NCBI GenBank assembly: GCA_033220425.1
Contig: CM065652.1
Location: 2,108,001-2,172,000, forward strand
Origin: Lepraria neglecta
Taxonomy: Eukaryota; Ascomycota; Lecanoromycetes; Lecanorales; Stereocaulaceae
Direction of reading: 5' to 3'
DNA: 64,000 nucleotides
Shown here: positions 21,108-32,668 of the stretch, piece by piece
How the letters are laid out: each line of letters starts with the position of its first letter
Numbering within the stretch: position 1 is the first letter of the stretch
Notes under the pieces: model-generated
What the model was told of the DNA's origin: nothing
The model's input: only the letters and a program-made list of their open reading frames with translations
The model's database searches: none
Translations under genes and position numbers: made by a program

Positions 21108-24026
21108 ATGCACCTCGTACCAAAAGAGGTCTCTTCTCCTCCACCTCTACTTGCCCGTCATAAGCTCGCTATTGACAATTTTACAGCTCGATAAGCTCGT
21201 CACCTCTCAATTGGGCCTGCTTGCCCAGCGTCGTCTTGCGAGAGGCGTCAAGTTGAATCATGCAGAGGCCACCGTACGCATAGCTCACCCTTCTCCGCAA
21301 TTTATGTCGCGTCTAATGACCCCCTAATCCCAGGCTTTGATTGCAAGCAATTTACAAGAGGTACGTTGCTTACGAACGCTATCGTAATTCTTGCTGATTG
21401 GAGGTATGCAGCTTATCCGTGATGGCAACCACTCCGTTGCAGATCTCATGTCAATTGGCAAAACCATGCTCGGCCGGCGTCATGTTCAACCTTCCGTCGT
21501 CTCTTCTCTTGCAGAGCTCATGGTCGAGGGCACATTCCCCAGTAGCACATATCTCGTGACGATCCATCACCCAGTGAGCTCGGATGACGGCGATTTAGAG
21601 AGGGCATTATACGGCAGCTTCCTCCCTATACCATCCAAAGACCTGTTTCCATTACCCGATCCCAAGGCATATGACAGCCAAAAAATGCCTGGGGCTGTTA
21701 TACCTGTCAAGGAGGGAAAATTAAACATCAAAGAGGGGAGAAAAAGAATCAAATTGAAGATCACTAGCAAGGGAGACCGACCTATACAAATACGTACCCA
21801 ATCGCTGGCGATAAAGAGGTCTCGTATGCTGACAGGCTATTCAGGTTGGCTCTCATTATCATCTGATCGAAGTCAACCCTCAGCTAGAATTCGACCGCAT
21901 TAAGGCGTACGGTTACTTCCTGGACATAGCCGCGGGCACGTCCGTGCGATTTGAGCCTGGAGATACAAAGACAGTCACATGCGTTGAGATTGGAGGCAAA
22001 AGGATCATAAGAGGCGGCAATGGCATAGCTTCGGGTCCCGTGGATATCTCTCGGGCAGATGAAATCATAAATAAACTTCAAGAGGGAGGGTTTGCACACA
22101 CACCAGATCCTGGAGGGGATAGCGCGCACATTGACTCGTTCACAATGACTCGTGAAGGATACGTTGGCATGTTTGGTCCGACCGTCGGTGATGTGGTACG
22201 ACTGGGTGCAACGGACCTTTGGATCAAGGTGGAGAAAGATCATACAGTATACGGTGACGAGTGCAGCTTTGGTGGGGGTAAGACCTTGCGTGAAGGCATG
22301 GGGCAGGCCAGTGGTCGCCCAGATGCTGAGTCATTGGATACTGTTATATCGAACGCACTCATCGTAGACTGGAGTGGGATCGTCAAGGCGGACATTGGAA
22401 TCAAGAATGGGGTCATCGTTGGCATTGGGAAAGCCGGCAATCCTGACGTGATGGACGGCGTTGACCCTGCAATGGTAGTGGGTTCTTGCACGGATGTCAT
22501 TGCAGGTGAGGGCAAAATCGTCACAGCTGGTGGCCTAGACACGCACATACACTTCATTTGCCCTCAACAAGCGTACGAAGCTGTGGCCGCAGGCATTACA
22601 ACCATGCTTGGAGGAGGTACAGGTCCCAGCACAGGTACTAATGCAACAACTTGTACACCTGGAAAGACGCATATGCGGCAAATGCTACAAGCTTGTGATG
22701 AGCTGCCTATCAACTTTGGCATTACAGGCAAAGGCAATGACAGCAGTCCTCGAGCTTTGCAGGAGCAGTGCGTTGCGGGTGCCGCGGGTTTGAAGCTCCA
22801 TGAAGATTGGGGTACTACGCCCGCCGCCATTGATACCTGTCTTAGCGTTTGCGATGAATACGACGTGCAATGCCTAATTCATACGGATACGCTCAACGAA
22901 TCAGGATTTGTGGAACAAACAATCAAAGCTTTCAAAGATCGGACGATCCACACTTACCACACTGAGGGTGCTGGAGGAGGTCATGCACCTGATATTATTT
23001 CCGTAGTGGAGCACGGCAATGTACTTCCTAGCAGTACCAATCCAACTCGACCATACACCCTGAATACTCTTGATGAGCATCTTGACATGCTCATGGTATG
23101 CCATCATCTGTCGAAGAACATCCCAGAAGATGTTGCCTTCGCCGAATCTCGAATTCGTGCTGAGACTATCGCTGCGGAAGACGTATTACACGACCTTGGT
23201 GCCATTAGCATGATATCCTCTGATTCGCAAGCAATGGGTCGGTGTGGAGAGGTGATTCTCCGGACCTGGAACACTGCACACAAGAACAAGGTGCAACGAG
23301 GAACCCTCAAAGAGGACGAGGGGACAGGAGCAGATAACTTCAGGGTGAAGAGGTACGTTAGCAAGTATACCGTCAATCCAGCAATTGCACAGGGCATGGG
23401 GCATGTGATTGGAAGTGTCGAAGTGGGCAAATTGGCAGATTTGGTTCTATGGAACCCAGCCAACTTTGGCACGAAGCCTACCATGGTCATCAAGAGTGGG
23501 ATGATATCTCAGATGCAAATGGTGAGTTCCTTTCCTCGAGCTATTACTTTCCCTACTGATACCTGGCCAGGGCGACCCAAACGCATCAATACCCACTGTC
23601 GAGCCTATTGTGATGCGTCCTATGTTCGCTGTGAGTAGCCAATCCTGCCTTACCGCTTGACCTCAACCTTCAGCGATATACCAAAGCGGTGACTTTTCTG
23701 ATCCTTTCTGTAGGCTTTCGTCCCCCAGACCTCCATTACTTTCGTCTCTAAAGCTTCCGTCGAGACTGGAACCATTGCGACCTACAACCTGCGCAAGCGG
23801 ATCGAAGTCATAAAGAATTGCAGAAAGATTGGTAAGAAGGACATGAAGTACAACGAATCGACGCCAAAGATGAAGGTGGACCCAGAAACATACGTAAGTA
23901 ACCCCGCGATTAGCGAGTCCGCTCATTTATTGACCTTGATTATAGGTCGTTGAAGCAGATGGCGTGGTTTGCAAAGCAGAACCAGCAACAGAGTTGCCAC
24001 TGGCGCAGACATACTACGTTTACTGA
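21108..24026 (+). CDS. ure1: Urease (single-chain fungal type)
   Basis: Hydrolyses urea to ammonia and carbamate in the cytosol. It needs two Ni ions and accessory proteins that are not in this window. Exons: 21108-21128 (MHLVPKE), 21187-21273, 21334-21360, 21412-about 21789, 21845-23521, 23571-23630, 23714-23893 and 23946-24026. The small subunits are fused ahead of the catalytic part, as usual in fungi and plants. Active-site motifs are intact: THIHF (Ni), GLKLHEDWG (carbamylated Lys), [13 protein letters not shown] (His), [12 protein letters not shown] (His), MVCHHL (flap His) and SSDSQAMGR (Asp). It ends [11 protein letters not shown]. The intron between RPIQ (to 21789) and VGSHYH (from 21845) has no GT donor in the correct phase: the intron would start ATACGT and end TTCAG. 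The first intron starts GTCTCT. Otherwise the protein looks whole. Confidence 0.9.
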
Positions 24027-24266
24027 AAGTCAGTGTATTTAGGACGGGATGAGCAACAAAATTGGCGGTGGAATTCGATTGCTGTTGAGAGCCGGTCTGT
24101 GTGTCGTGGCTTGTAACTGCTATTTGATATCCTTGAGAGCATAGTAGCTTTGTAAAAATGCCTAACTGTCTGTCTGCTCAATTATCATTGCAAATTAGTA
24201 CGATGGTCCCAAAAAGTATCCCCAGATCTGTGCATCTCGTCTAACACCGCTACCACCACTATTCCA

Positions 24267-26988
24267 TCACAGCTCAAGCTCCTCCTCGCTATGACCAGCC
24301 CTTGAAGAAATAAGACCATGCTCGACTTCCCATCTGCCACTGAGCTCCTTAGCAGCGTCATAGGCGTCTTTCCTATGCGGCGCCCTTGTCTTTGCAGTCT
24401 CAGCAGCGGCACAGTGCGATTCCTGAGACTCAAAAGCCGCATCGGAGAGCGAGAGCTGTGTTTCTGGGCCCGATTGAGTGGCATGATTAGTGTCCGGTAT
24501 GCTGTCAGGCTCGGGCATCTGGTCCAAAAGGAAACCTCTAGCTCCATCGTAATCGTCCTCATCATTAGTGCTAGAGTCACCGCCGTCAGATAGCACGATT
24601 GGCTTCGCTTGTGTCCCGCAATGTACGTTTCGTGTGTCTTTCGCAACATGCCCATGGTTTCTAGTTGTTCCGTGCGGGGTCATACTGATTGCAGTGCGAT
24701 TTGGTACTGTTGCGTTTCTGTCGCCTAGTCCGCGATAGTCTTCAAAAAACTGCCTGATCTGGCATAACGTAGACCTTGGAGACAACTCTCCGGAAGGCGG
24801 GTCTGCATTGCTCGATGCATCTTCTCCTTGACCTATTTCAGTCGAAGGTGGGCTAACACGCCGACGCTTTGCAATCCGATCAGAACCATCAGGAACATCA
24901 GGGCGCGGGTCCGGGTCCGGGTCCCGGGAAGACCTTGGGAGATCGATGGGGTTCATGCCCGGGGCCTCCATCGGTTGAGACTCGACACTACCTTGTCTTG
25001 AGGATGTCAGATCTGGGAATCGGCGTTTTCTCTTTGTCTCTTGGAGCTCTTGGGAGCCGCCACCCTACTTGCGAGTAACTCCTCCGTCTCTATGTCGTGA
25101 GCGAATGCCGTACCGGAGCACAGATGACCAAACAGGTGCTCCATGCTTACATCCCAATTCCATTGCTCCTCATCAACAGTACATGGGTAGACATCAAGAG
25201 GCTTGAACGCGCTCACGAGATGGCAAAGTTCTTAGTAAGATGAGTGTCGTGAGTACGGGAATTCCTGTATGAGTCAGTATGTGCATTGTATACATTTCTA
25301 GGAAACTTACAATTTTCCTTGGAAGCGGCTTCTTTTGAGAAGCACGAGCTGTAGTCGGCTGCCTCTCATCACTCGCTTTTGAACAAGGCTTCGAGCTGAT
25401 GACGTCGTCCTGGTCGGCCAGCTTCGCAAGCCGCTTAGCAAGCTCCGCGAGAGGCATGTCTTCCTCGTCCGTGTTAAAATCAAGAGGTCCTAATGATACC
25501 ACTTTCCGTTTAGACTGGATTGCCTGAGATATGATATCCAGCGTCTTCAGTCGCACTTCCGGATCGGATATCTTCTTGGTGCATAGCGCTTTGAGCTTTG
25601 CTATGTCTTCATCTTCGAGATCTTCGAGCTCAAGATCATGGGACTGAATTAAGTCACCAGCACCTCCGCCCGCTCCAAGTTCGGGGATGACTTTTCCTGT
25701 GGCAGAACCGCGAGATGATTGGTATGATATAAACCACGTCAGCCATTTCTAGCGTCGAACAATATGTACCGCGTTCACAGCTATGTAGTCGAACATCCTG
25801 GGCTGGTGTCAGGCATCCCGCTTGATCCCGGTGCCCGCAGGGAAATACGAAGAGAGCTAAGCCCTCGTAGCTGTAATTTTCCCCAGCAGTGATGCAAGCG
25901 AGGGATCTGCACAATCGGCACTTGTAATGATCTACATGTACCTGGCCTTTCGATAAGCTTTCTTGAGTTGCCCAACGGTAGGGTAGAAACCATACCTGGG
26001 AGCGTAGGGCACTTGATAAAGCAATCCAAACCTCATCGTACCCAAATGTCCAAGAGTTGAAATGGAAAACCGTCTCCTTGGAATACTTTAGGACCTTCTC
26101 AAGTAGCTCTCCTAGTCCAGCCGACTTGATCGGAAATTGGCCATAAAGGCCCTCCTTCGTTGCAAATGTGGTGTCCAGATGTATTTTATCAAGGCGCTTG
26201 TGGCCGTGGGAATAGGGGGAGCACAACAGGATTTCGGATCAATGAATTGACCCACCAAGGTTCGGCTGTACTTGATGTCAGATTAAGAGAAAATTCGTGA
26301 TCCTAATCAAAGCTCACATCGTATGTCACCTGTGTAAAGTATTGCTTTGGCATCGTCCTCAATAAGGAACATCACTGCCCCAGCACAGTGGTTGGCCTGC
26401 TGACGTTAGGGAACATCTAACATGGGAAACAGATGTCTTACATCTAGTAGAGTCACTCGAATGAAGGTTCCTAGCTCTAGCTCGATGTCTGTTGAGTATT
26501 CAAAGGTATCGTTCTCTGTGCTGATCAGTGAGAGTAGTAGGCGTTAAGTGGCGACACTTACCAGTCTGCTTTTGAGGTGTTTCTAAGTCTGTTTTGTGGA
26601 TTCCAGGAAACCCAGTTCGAAGTTTATACGATGATAGTACTTTTCGAGGCGGATGAGAAGCTGTAACTGTTAGGAACCGATAAGACCTATGTGACACCTT
26701 GAAAACTTACTTCTTTCGTAGCTGGCGAACAGTAGATAAATGAGCCTCCCCGAGCCTCCAACCGTTGAAGATGGTGACTGTGTACATGGCTTAGAAAGCG
26801 GGCCAGAGGCGGTCTTCTGCCATGGATATCTCGGAAGTAGTCGACTAAATTAGATCAGCAACATAGAAGCCTGCGGTCTCGATAATGCGAACTTGTAATA
26901 TCCGGAAATTCTTTTGATACGTTAGCCAATGTAATCCAAGTAGAATCCATTGGTACTGACCATCCACAACACCTTTGAAAGTGGACAT
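24267..26988 (-). pseudogene. Artemis/SNM1-like DNA-repair nuclease, apparently disabled
   Basis: The parent family is beta-CASP metallo-beta-lactamase nucleases that open hairpins and trim ends in double-strand-break and crosslink repair. From MSTFKGVVD at 26988, exons read IDYFRDIHGRRPPLARFLSH, then LLDANHCAGAVMFLIEDD and LYTGDIR, then LDTTFATKEG, VHVDHYK, GCLTPAQDVRLHSCERG, PELGAGGGAGDL and FPYSRHSSYQELCHLVSAFK, all in family order. The C-terminal part ends GLISSRAGHSEEELEL at 24267. Damage: motif HxHxDH reads HVHSHH (Asp to His, near 26790); an in-frame TAG at 26583-26585; a one-base gain in a C run near 26220; another frame change near 25708; and a third near 25010. Introns still follow GT-AG. 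Either this is a recently dead gene or the assembly has several errors. Confidence 0.75.
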
Positions 26989-28430
26989 CCTCACACTCTC
27001 CACATGGGCACACTGGGATGGCCTTCAACTAGTTATGGTTCTCGAAGCTCCGCCAGGATAGAAGATTTCATTCCCATGACCTAATGTGAATGAAGGGTTT
27101 CAGTATGGTAATAATCTGTAAAATCACCCAGAAACATGAATGCAGGCTGAGTTGAAGAAGTGGGATAATAGAGCGGCAATCGCAGTGTTGAGTCTCCATT
27201 GTGAATCACACGGCAACGAAGACGACTTTTGACGCAAGGCTGTTGATAGATTTCATTGCTAGACATTTATCAAGCATGATCCTTGTTGCAATCCGTTGCT
27301 TGATTGCTTTCTATGCGATTCCAGAAGCCTGTTGCTAGCCGTTCTTTGTCTGTTTTGGCCGTATATGGGGCCCTGGGGGCCCCCATTAGCTAGACATCCT
27401 TCCCGGCCTATTGCCACATTGCAACAATCCTAAGTAGGATGGAGCCAGGGACCGAGGCCCCACCAGGATCGCGAGCATGAATCTCGGGCGTAGGACTGAC
27501 TACCCATGGCGAAGAGTAGAGCACGCGAATCTTCGGCTTGATACTTTACAGCTAAGCTTCAACTGTAGAGCCATGCTTGCAGGGCCGGGATCTGGTGATC
27601 GTGCAAGCTCGTCCAGCAGTGTCGTCGGGACCAGCTGCAGTAGTGCATTAGTGGGGAATGAGAGTTGAACCAAAGAGAAGCCGAACCTGGCCTAGAACTA
27701 GGGAGTCAAGGCGGATCTACCGAGACCATTAAGGTAACTTAAAGGGACGTCCGCATACGAGACGGCTTGCTTCCTTGTGGAATGGAAGGCGCCACAAAGT
27801 CACCACTACCTAATTGATGTACAAGAACGTCTAATTATGAAGCTTGCGCGTTGGTGCGCTGGGACGTGGATCCAGCGGTGTGCTTCACTACGGCTTTCCT
27901 GGCTTCCACCCTGGTGACCGAATGACAATATGCCTTGGCTTACTCACTCCAATTCCAATTCCAAGTCTTACATATTCCGGATCCCTCTTCCTTCTTTTGA
28001 TCATTTCACTTCTCCAAAGAGGAATGAACCACTCTCGGATGCCGCCTGGTTCCACATAACCTCCCCCCTCCCTCATCGGTCCAGAATAACCAGAACTCCA
28101 CTACCAGAGCTTGGCTTTGACACCTCAAAACTCTCAAACTACTCTCCTTTGTTCAATTTACCGGCCCTTACATATCTTCTACAACAGTCTGCCCCTTAAA
28201 CTTCTCATTTTGGGCGCTACTTGACTCCAATTCACTCATTCTTAGGACGGTGAATTACCAAGCAATCCGTCCTGGACGTTACACACAACTTTCATTATTG
28301 TCTTCGTTGTTCTAGCGGCTTCCAAACCTGCTCCAATTATCACAAGGGCAGATCGGCACTCCTCTGCTCCCCACATCGCTCGACCCTCCCACCTTCGGAC
28401 AAACCTTCCAGCATCGTCAAGCAGTCCACC
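26989..28430. promoter_or_regulatory. Long divergent spacer
   Basis: About 1.4 kb between the Artemis-like gene and the next gene, which are transcribed away from each other. It contains a GC-rich near-palindrome around 27369-27386 (GGGCCCTGGGGGCCCCC). No gene is supported. Forward frames at 27844-28199 overlap each other and lack family signals. Confidence 0.4.
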
Positions 28431-29360
28431 ATGAAGAAGCCAAAGATTGAAGACCTTGTGATGGCAAAGCTGTACCCATTGAGGAAGGAAATAGACCCGA
28501 ATGATTGGCAGACTCATATCAGACGCAACCTTGTCCACGAAGTACGTGCAGAGACTGTCTGCTTCTACGGGCCTACCGACTGTCTGGAAGCTCAGTACCC
28601 AGGTCTGGACTACAATGAATCAGCGCACCGCATGCGTCTCAGTCGTTTTGCTTGCCATAGGAGACTCTTCAGAGTCTTCGACGAACTTAGGTTGACCGAC
28701 AATGAAATTCAAAGACTGTGTAGGTGGGAGGGTACAAGATGGGCGAGGGAGACCTACGAGGCCAACAACGGAGTCAAGATCAAGGACACTACGTGGGATG
28801 GCATTGTGGACGCCAGACACAGGAGGACGACAGCTACAAGTCTCCCACTGCGGACTGAAGAGAAGAGTGAGGTTGAAGCTGGAGAACTAGCGGACAATGA
28901 GATGGAATACGAGGACGGGGACGAGGATGAGGAGGTGGAGGATTCGGATGGAGAAGATGAGGTTTCCGAGATTGAGAGTGAGGACGAGGTGCAGCAGAGT
29001 GTTGGCGTGGAGCTCAACCAGAGACTCTTAGCTGCTACGGAAGCACGAGCGAGGGGTGAAAATGCGACACTAGATGCCGACTGGGAACAATGGCTGAAGG
29101 AGGCGGCGGAGAGGGGTACTGTTCCCAACATAACGCAAGGCTCCACCTCGATGCCGCCAACAGCGCCACAATCTCCGGTTTACTGGGGACGAGAGATCCC
29201 AGAGTACCTGAGCGGTAACCCTACACCCGAGATTCCATCTATACAGGCTCGGCTCCCACCACCCTCACAATACTACTTTCCTCGGACTTACCCGACTTCC
29301 CCTCTCGCTGCTGCAGCGTCAGTTCCACCACCTGCGCCTTCTGGTGGTGCTGCCTTGTAG
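28431..29360 (+). CDS. Uncharacterised acidic protein
   Basis: An unbroken 309-codon frame starts MKKPKIEDLVMAKLYPLRKE. Residues 1-125 are mixed and probably folded, with a conserved-looking core RLSRFACHRRLFRVFDELRL followed by LCRWEGTRWARETYEANNG. Residues ~150-190 form a strongly acidic run (EDGDEDEEVEDSDGEDEVSE), and the last 80 residues are Pro-, Ser- and Ala-rich and probably disordered. There is no signal peptide, membrane segment or catalytic motif. The composition suggests a nuclear regulatory or scaffold protein, but that is inference. I recognise no named family. Confidence 0.7.
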   Translation: MKKPKIEDLVMAKLYPLRKEIDPNDWQTHIRRNLVHEVRAETVCFYGPTDCLEAQYPGLDYNESAHRMRLSRFACHRRLFRVFDELRLTDNEIQRLCRWEGTRWARETYEANNGVKIKDTTWDGIVDARHRRTTATSLPLRTEEKSEVEAGELADNEMEYEDGDEDEEVEDSDGEDEVSEIESEDEVQQSVGVELNQRLLAATEARARGENATLDADWEQWLKEAAERGTVPNITQGSTSMPPTAPQSPVYWGREIPEYLSGNPTPEIPSIQARLPPPSQYYFPRTYPTSPLAAAASVPPPAPSGGAAL

Positions 29361-29819
29361 GGAGCAGAGGAGCTCAACAACAATTGAAACACCCACTTGA
29401 TTTTGTCTGAAAATTGCTATGCGGCTTCTATGAATTAACGAATGCTTCACGAGCAAGGCGTTTCGGCTACAATGAGCTAGCTCATGGATTTGCACAGGTT
29501 TGGGAGCATCACAGGGGGTTTACGGTTTCGATATCCACGGCTGCACAAGTGCAGCTGTTGCTTTCCTTCAATTTCTCTGCATACATAATCCGCATGCATT
29601 GCGGAGGGTTCTATACAACAATCCAGATGGATTCTCCATCATGCCAATTGGCCGAATTCATCATCCTTAGAGGAGGGGAGGAATTAGACATGGTCAAAAG
29701 TCAAGCTTTAGTTGAGATCAAAATTCTTATTGCATGCACGCCTAGCAAGTGCTCCATCATATCACCAATTAGAGGAACGTCTCCCATAGGATAGTATAAG
29801 TAACAAAGCCCAGACCATT
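29361..29819. other. Convergent spacer
   Basis: About 460 bp between converging genes. Nothing identifiable; presumably 3-prime untranslated sequence. Confidence 0.5.
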
Positions 29820-30980
29820 CTATCCAAATCTGCTCACAACCTCCCTCGAAAACTCCCCAAAAGTAGTCCCCTTTTCCCTGTCCACCACTTCTTCGAGATT
29901 GGGCTGCGTGAAAACCGCCAAATTGTTTCTTGCTACCCCCATGCTTTCCTTACCACCTGCCCCAGCGCTTACAAAATGTGGCACTGCTCTGAACTTGCCT
30001 CGAGTAATCAACTGCAATGCTTCACCAGTCTGGAAAGCAAGACAATCAGGCGGGATGGATACTTTCGTAATAGTGGAGTCGCGTGCATGGATGTAAAGAC
30101 CTGCAGCCGGATCTGGGGGAGATTGTAAGAACGGTAAAGCCGGCAGTGTTGATAGGGGTTTAGAGGGATCGGTAGCTGGAACCTTGGGCGGATGTTTGGC
30201 TTCGTCGACGTATATGGCGGATGTGAGGCCAGTCAGGCAACCGTGATCAATATGAGTCGCGCACCAGGAATCGTGATCCGAGGAGTCGGCTGCCGGTGGC
30301 TCTAGCTGATTGCCATTCTCTCCGTTCGTGGAGGAAGGCTCTGGGGGAAAGTAGTGCAACAAGCGGGCTTTCGTGAACATTGAAGTCTTCACCACATGCT
30401 CTAAATAGCCAGCTTGATAGTTCTCGATTCGTGCCGAGGCATAGCGATCACAGGCACGAGCTACCAGAACTGCAGTGTCGATTATCAAGGTACAGAGCTC
30501 TTCGAAGGTTTCCCTAAAGCCTCGCAGGGACGTCTCGGATGGCCACACATTTGGGGCAGCGAACTCGGGAAATTCGGGCGAAGGGGGGACCGTGACGTCT
30601 TTCCCCTGATAGAAGGCACAGTTGACATAGTAGGAGCCTTTGAGCGTATCACAGGAGCCGCTTTTGAGGGCTTCTTTGCCGTGACTCCATCCGCTCACGT
30701 AGTTCGCAGATGGGCACGTTAAAGTATCTGAAGAAAATGAGCAAAAGCTACATGGAGAAAGTAGAAATAGGAATCTCAAAAGGTGAACTAGGCCGAAGTA
30801 CAAGGGAGATATACCTAGCTCTTCAGGGGGCAGGTTAGCAAGATATGAGGCATAGGAGAGGAGCTTATGGCGAAGCTCAAGGAACTTTGCGGGAAGATCT
30901 TTGACAATTAGGATACCCAAGGAAGAGGGTCCAAACGCTTCTTCTAAAGAGTCGAAAGGTACAGAAGCTGAGTCAAACAT
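29820..30980 (-). CDS. 2-oxoglutarate/Fe(II)-dependent oxygenase (isopenicillin-N-synthase-like)
   Basis: The protein starts MFDSASVPFDSLEEAFGPSS at 30980. One intron (about 30727-30809, GTATAT...TTCAG) joins PPEEL to DTLTCPSANYVSGWSHGKE. The remaining product is about 360 residues. The C-terminal jelly-roll has the iron ligands H-x-D in CATHIDHGCLTGL and a distal His in GKFRAVPHFV. AGLYIHARD and LAFQTGEALQLIT precede it, as in the DIOX_N/2OG-FeII_Oxy family. The usual Arg that binds 2-oxoglutarate is probably in GVARNNLAVF. Such enzymes hydroxylate or desaturate small molecules. The substrate is unknown and no biosynthetic cluster surrounds it. Confidence 0.8.
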   Translation of the reverse strand: MFDSASVPFDSLEEAFGPSSLGILIVKDLPAKFLELRHKLLSYASYLANLPPEELGISPLYFGLVHLLRFLFLLSPCSFCSFSSDTLTCPSANYVSGWSHGKEALKSGSCDTLKGSYYVNCAFYQGKDVTVPPSPEFPEFAAPNVWPSETSLRGFRETFEELCTLIIDTAVLVARACDRYASARIENYQAGYLEHVVKTSMFTKARLLHYFPPEPSSTNGENGNQLEPPAADSSDHDSWCATHIDHGCLTGLTSAIYVDEAKHPPKVPATDPSKPLSTLPALPFLQSPPDPAAGLYIHARDSTITKVSIPPDCLAFQTGEALQLITRGKFRAVPHFVSAGAGGKESMGVARNNLAVFTQPNLEEVVDREKGTTFGEFSREVVSRFG

Positions 30981-31316
30981 TAGGTTTTGAAGAAAGAGAA
31001 CGGGGTGTTATTAGAAGCTGACATTGCTTGAGTTCTTCTAGACTCACAACCACGACTTTTCGAGATTCTTGTGCAGTCAAGCTACCCATCCCGTTGCTGT
31101 ATTAGTAGCACTCAACCACTAGAAATGATGGAGGGTAATTTTGGCCGCCTCCAGGCCCTAAATGTCGCTCCTTATCGATAAGAGTTTTGCGGGCCGTTCC
31201 AGGGTCCGCAGAATAGCTCCCGAGCTTGATCTTTGACCTATTCTAGCGTCGACCATCCTTTGAGAGCAGTCCTTGTCGAATTGTCATAGAATAATTGCCG
31301 ATTGCAGGATTTGGAA
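30981..31316. promoter_or_regulatory. Divergent spacer, oxygenase / FRG1-like
   Basis: About 340 bp between divergent genes, presumably both promoters. No specific site identified. Confidence 0.4.
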
Positions 31317-32163
31317 ATGGTCAAGCCTCTAGCTTTCAAAGGTGACAAGAAGTCCAAGAAACGCAAAGCTCCTCATCCAGAGAGCACTGAGGAAGGGAAC
31401 TCAAGAGCTCTCACAGTGCAAAGCACCACAGCAGAGACCGAAGAGGATGATAGCTGGGTGACAGCTGAAGCACCAGCAGACATTACAGGGCCAATTATAT
31501 TCGCTCTACCCTCCGCAAAGCCGACGTGTATTGCCTGTGATGCGAATGGCAAGGTGTTCGCCAGCGAAATTGAGAATATTGTCGAAGGAGATCTGGCAAC
31601 CGCGGAGCCTCACGATGTGAGACAGGTGTTCATTGCTAGCAGGGTGGCAGGAACGGAAGAGATCAGCTTCAAGGGCCACCATGGATGGTATGTGGAGATA
31701 GGATGAGGTTACTCTTGCATTGGCTAATCATTGAATTAGCTACTTGAGCTGTGATAAAATCGGCATCCTCTCCGCAACTCGCGAAGCCATATCCCCCGAA
31801 GAGTCCTTCCTCTGCATCCCCTCTCCCGAAACACCAGGAACGTTTAGCATCCAAACCGTACGGGAGAAATTCCTTACAATTATAGACGAGAGCAAAGTAC
31901 CAGAAATCCGCGGCGACGCAGAATCAGTCTCCTTTAATACAACCCTAAGAATACGAATGCAAGCGCGATTCAAGCCGAGGCTGAAGGCGAATAAGGAATC
32001 CAAGATCAGGGAGAAGATTAGCCGGAAGGAATTGGAAGAAACGGTTGGGCGGAGGCTGGAAGATGATGAGGTGAAGAGGTTGAAGAAGGCAAGAGTCCAG
32101 GGGGATTATCACGAAGCGATATTAGATGTGAGGGTGAAAGGGAAGCATGACAAATACTCCTGA
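31317..32163 (+). CDS. FRG1-like protein
   Basis: Homologues act in nuclear RNA biogenesis and associate with the spliceosome and nucleolus. The start MVKPLAFKGDKKSKKRKAPH has a clear basic nuclear signal. Exon 1 ends in SFKGHHG-, and after a 52 bp intron (31688-31739) exon 2 resumes YLSCDKIGILSATREAISPE, the diagnostic FRG1 beta-trefoil (fascin-like) segment. FTIQTVREKFL-type residues and the C-terminal Lys/Arg-rich helix (KVKRLKKARVQGDYHEAILD-like) complete the family layout; length about 260 residues is normal. The ATG at 31317 is chosen because it begins the conserved MVKPLxFKGDKK; an in-frame ATG at 31302 would add five residues. Confidence 0.85.
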
Positions 32164-32668
32164 AGGCCTTTCGAACCCATTTTTATTCTATATGGCCAAT
32201 GAATGCAGCCTTTATGGCATCGCTCATTGCCTGAAACGACAGATGGATCTTCCGATATAACCATCGAGCCGAGGTGGCTTCAAAGCAAGGTGTTTCCCAT
32301 CTCTAAGCGTGTCTGCCCATCAGGAATGAGTACAGCGAGATACCATGTGTTGCAGGCTTGGAGATGAAGTCAATATGAAAGGCAGGGGACTTGGCACAAA
32401 GCCCCGGGGGCGTGGGCATCGCGACTGTCCAGGGTAAATTATCAATGTTGTGTAGAAGCAGGCTATTTATTAGGGACAAGAAGTAAACCTTTCGTGACAA
32501 GATAGCTACAAAATGAGGGTATCGTGCATCGTTATGCTTCGAACGCCGTCAGGAGATCCCCAAAAATCCGAAATTTAGTCCGAGCCCATACCAAACGCCT
32601 TACACTCGAGCGTCCCAAGATCATATGTCACCAAGATAGAGTATGATACAGGCAAGATGAGAATCGCT
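32164..32668. other. Convergent spacer
   Basis: About 500 bp between converging genes with no supported feature. Confidence 0.5.

Noticed and set aside
24318-24593. Forward frame opposite the Artemis-like gene
   Set aside because: A shadow of the acidic C-terminal coding strand of the Artemis-like gene.
27369-27386. GC palindrome GGGCCCTGGGGGCCCCC
   Set aside because: An isolated short inverted repeat with no partner feature; probably coincidental.
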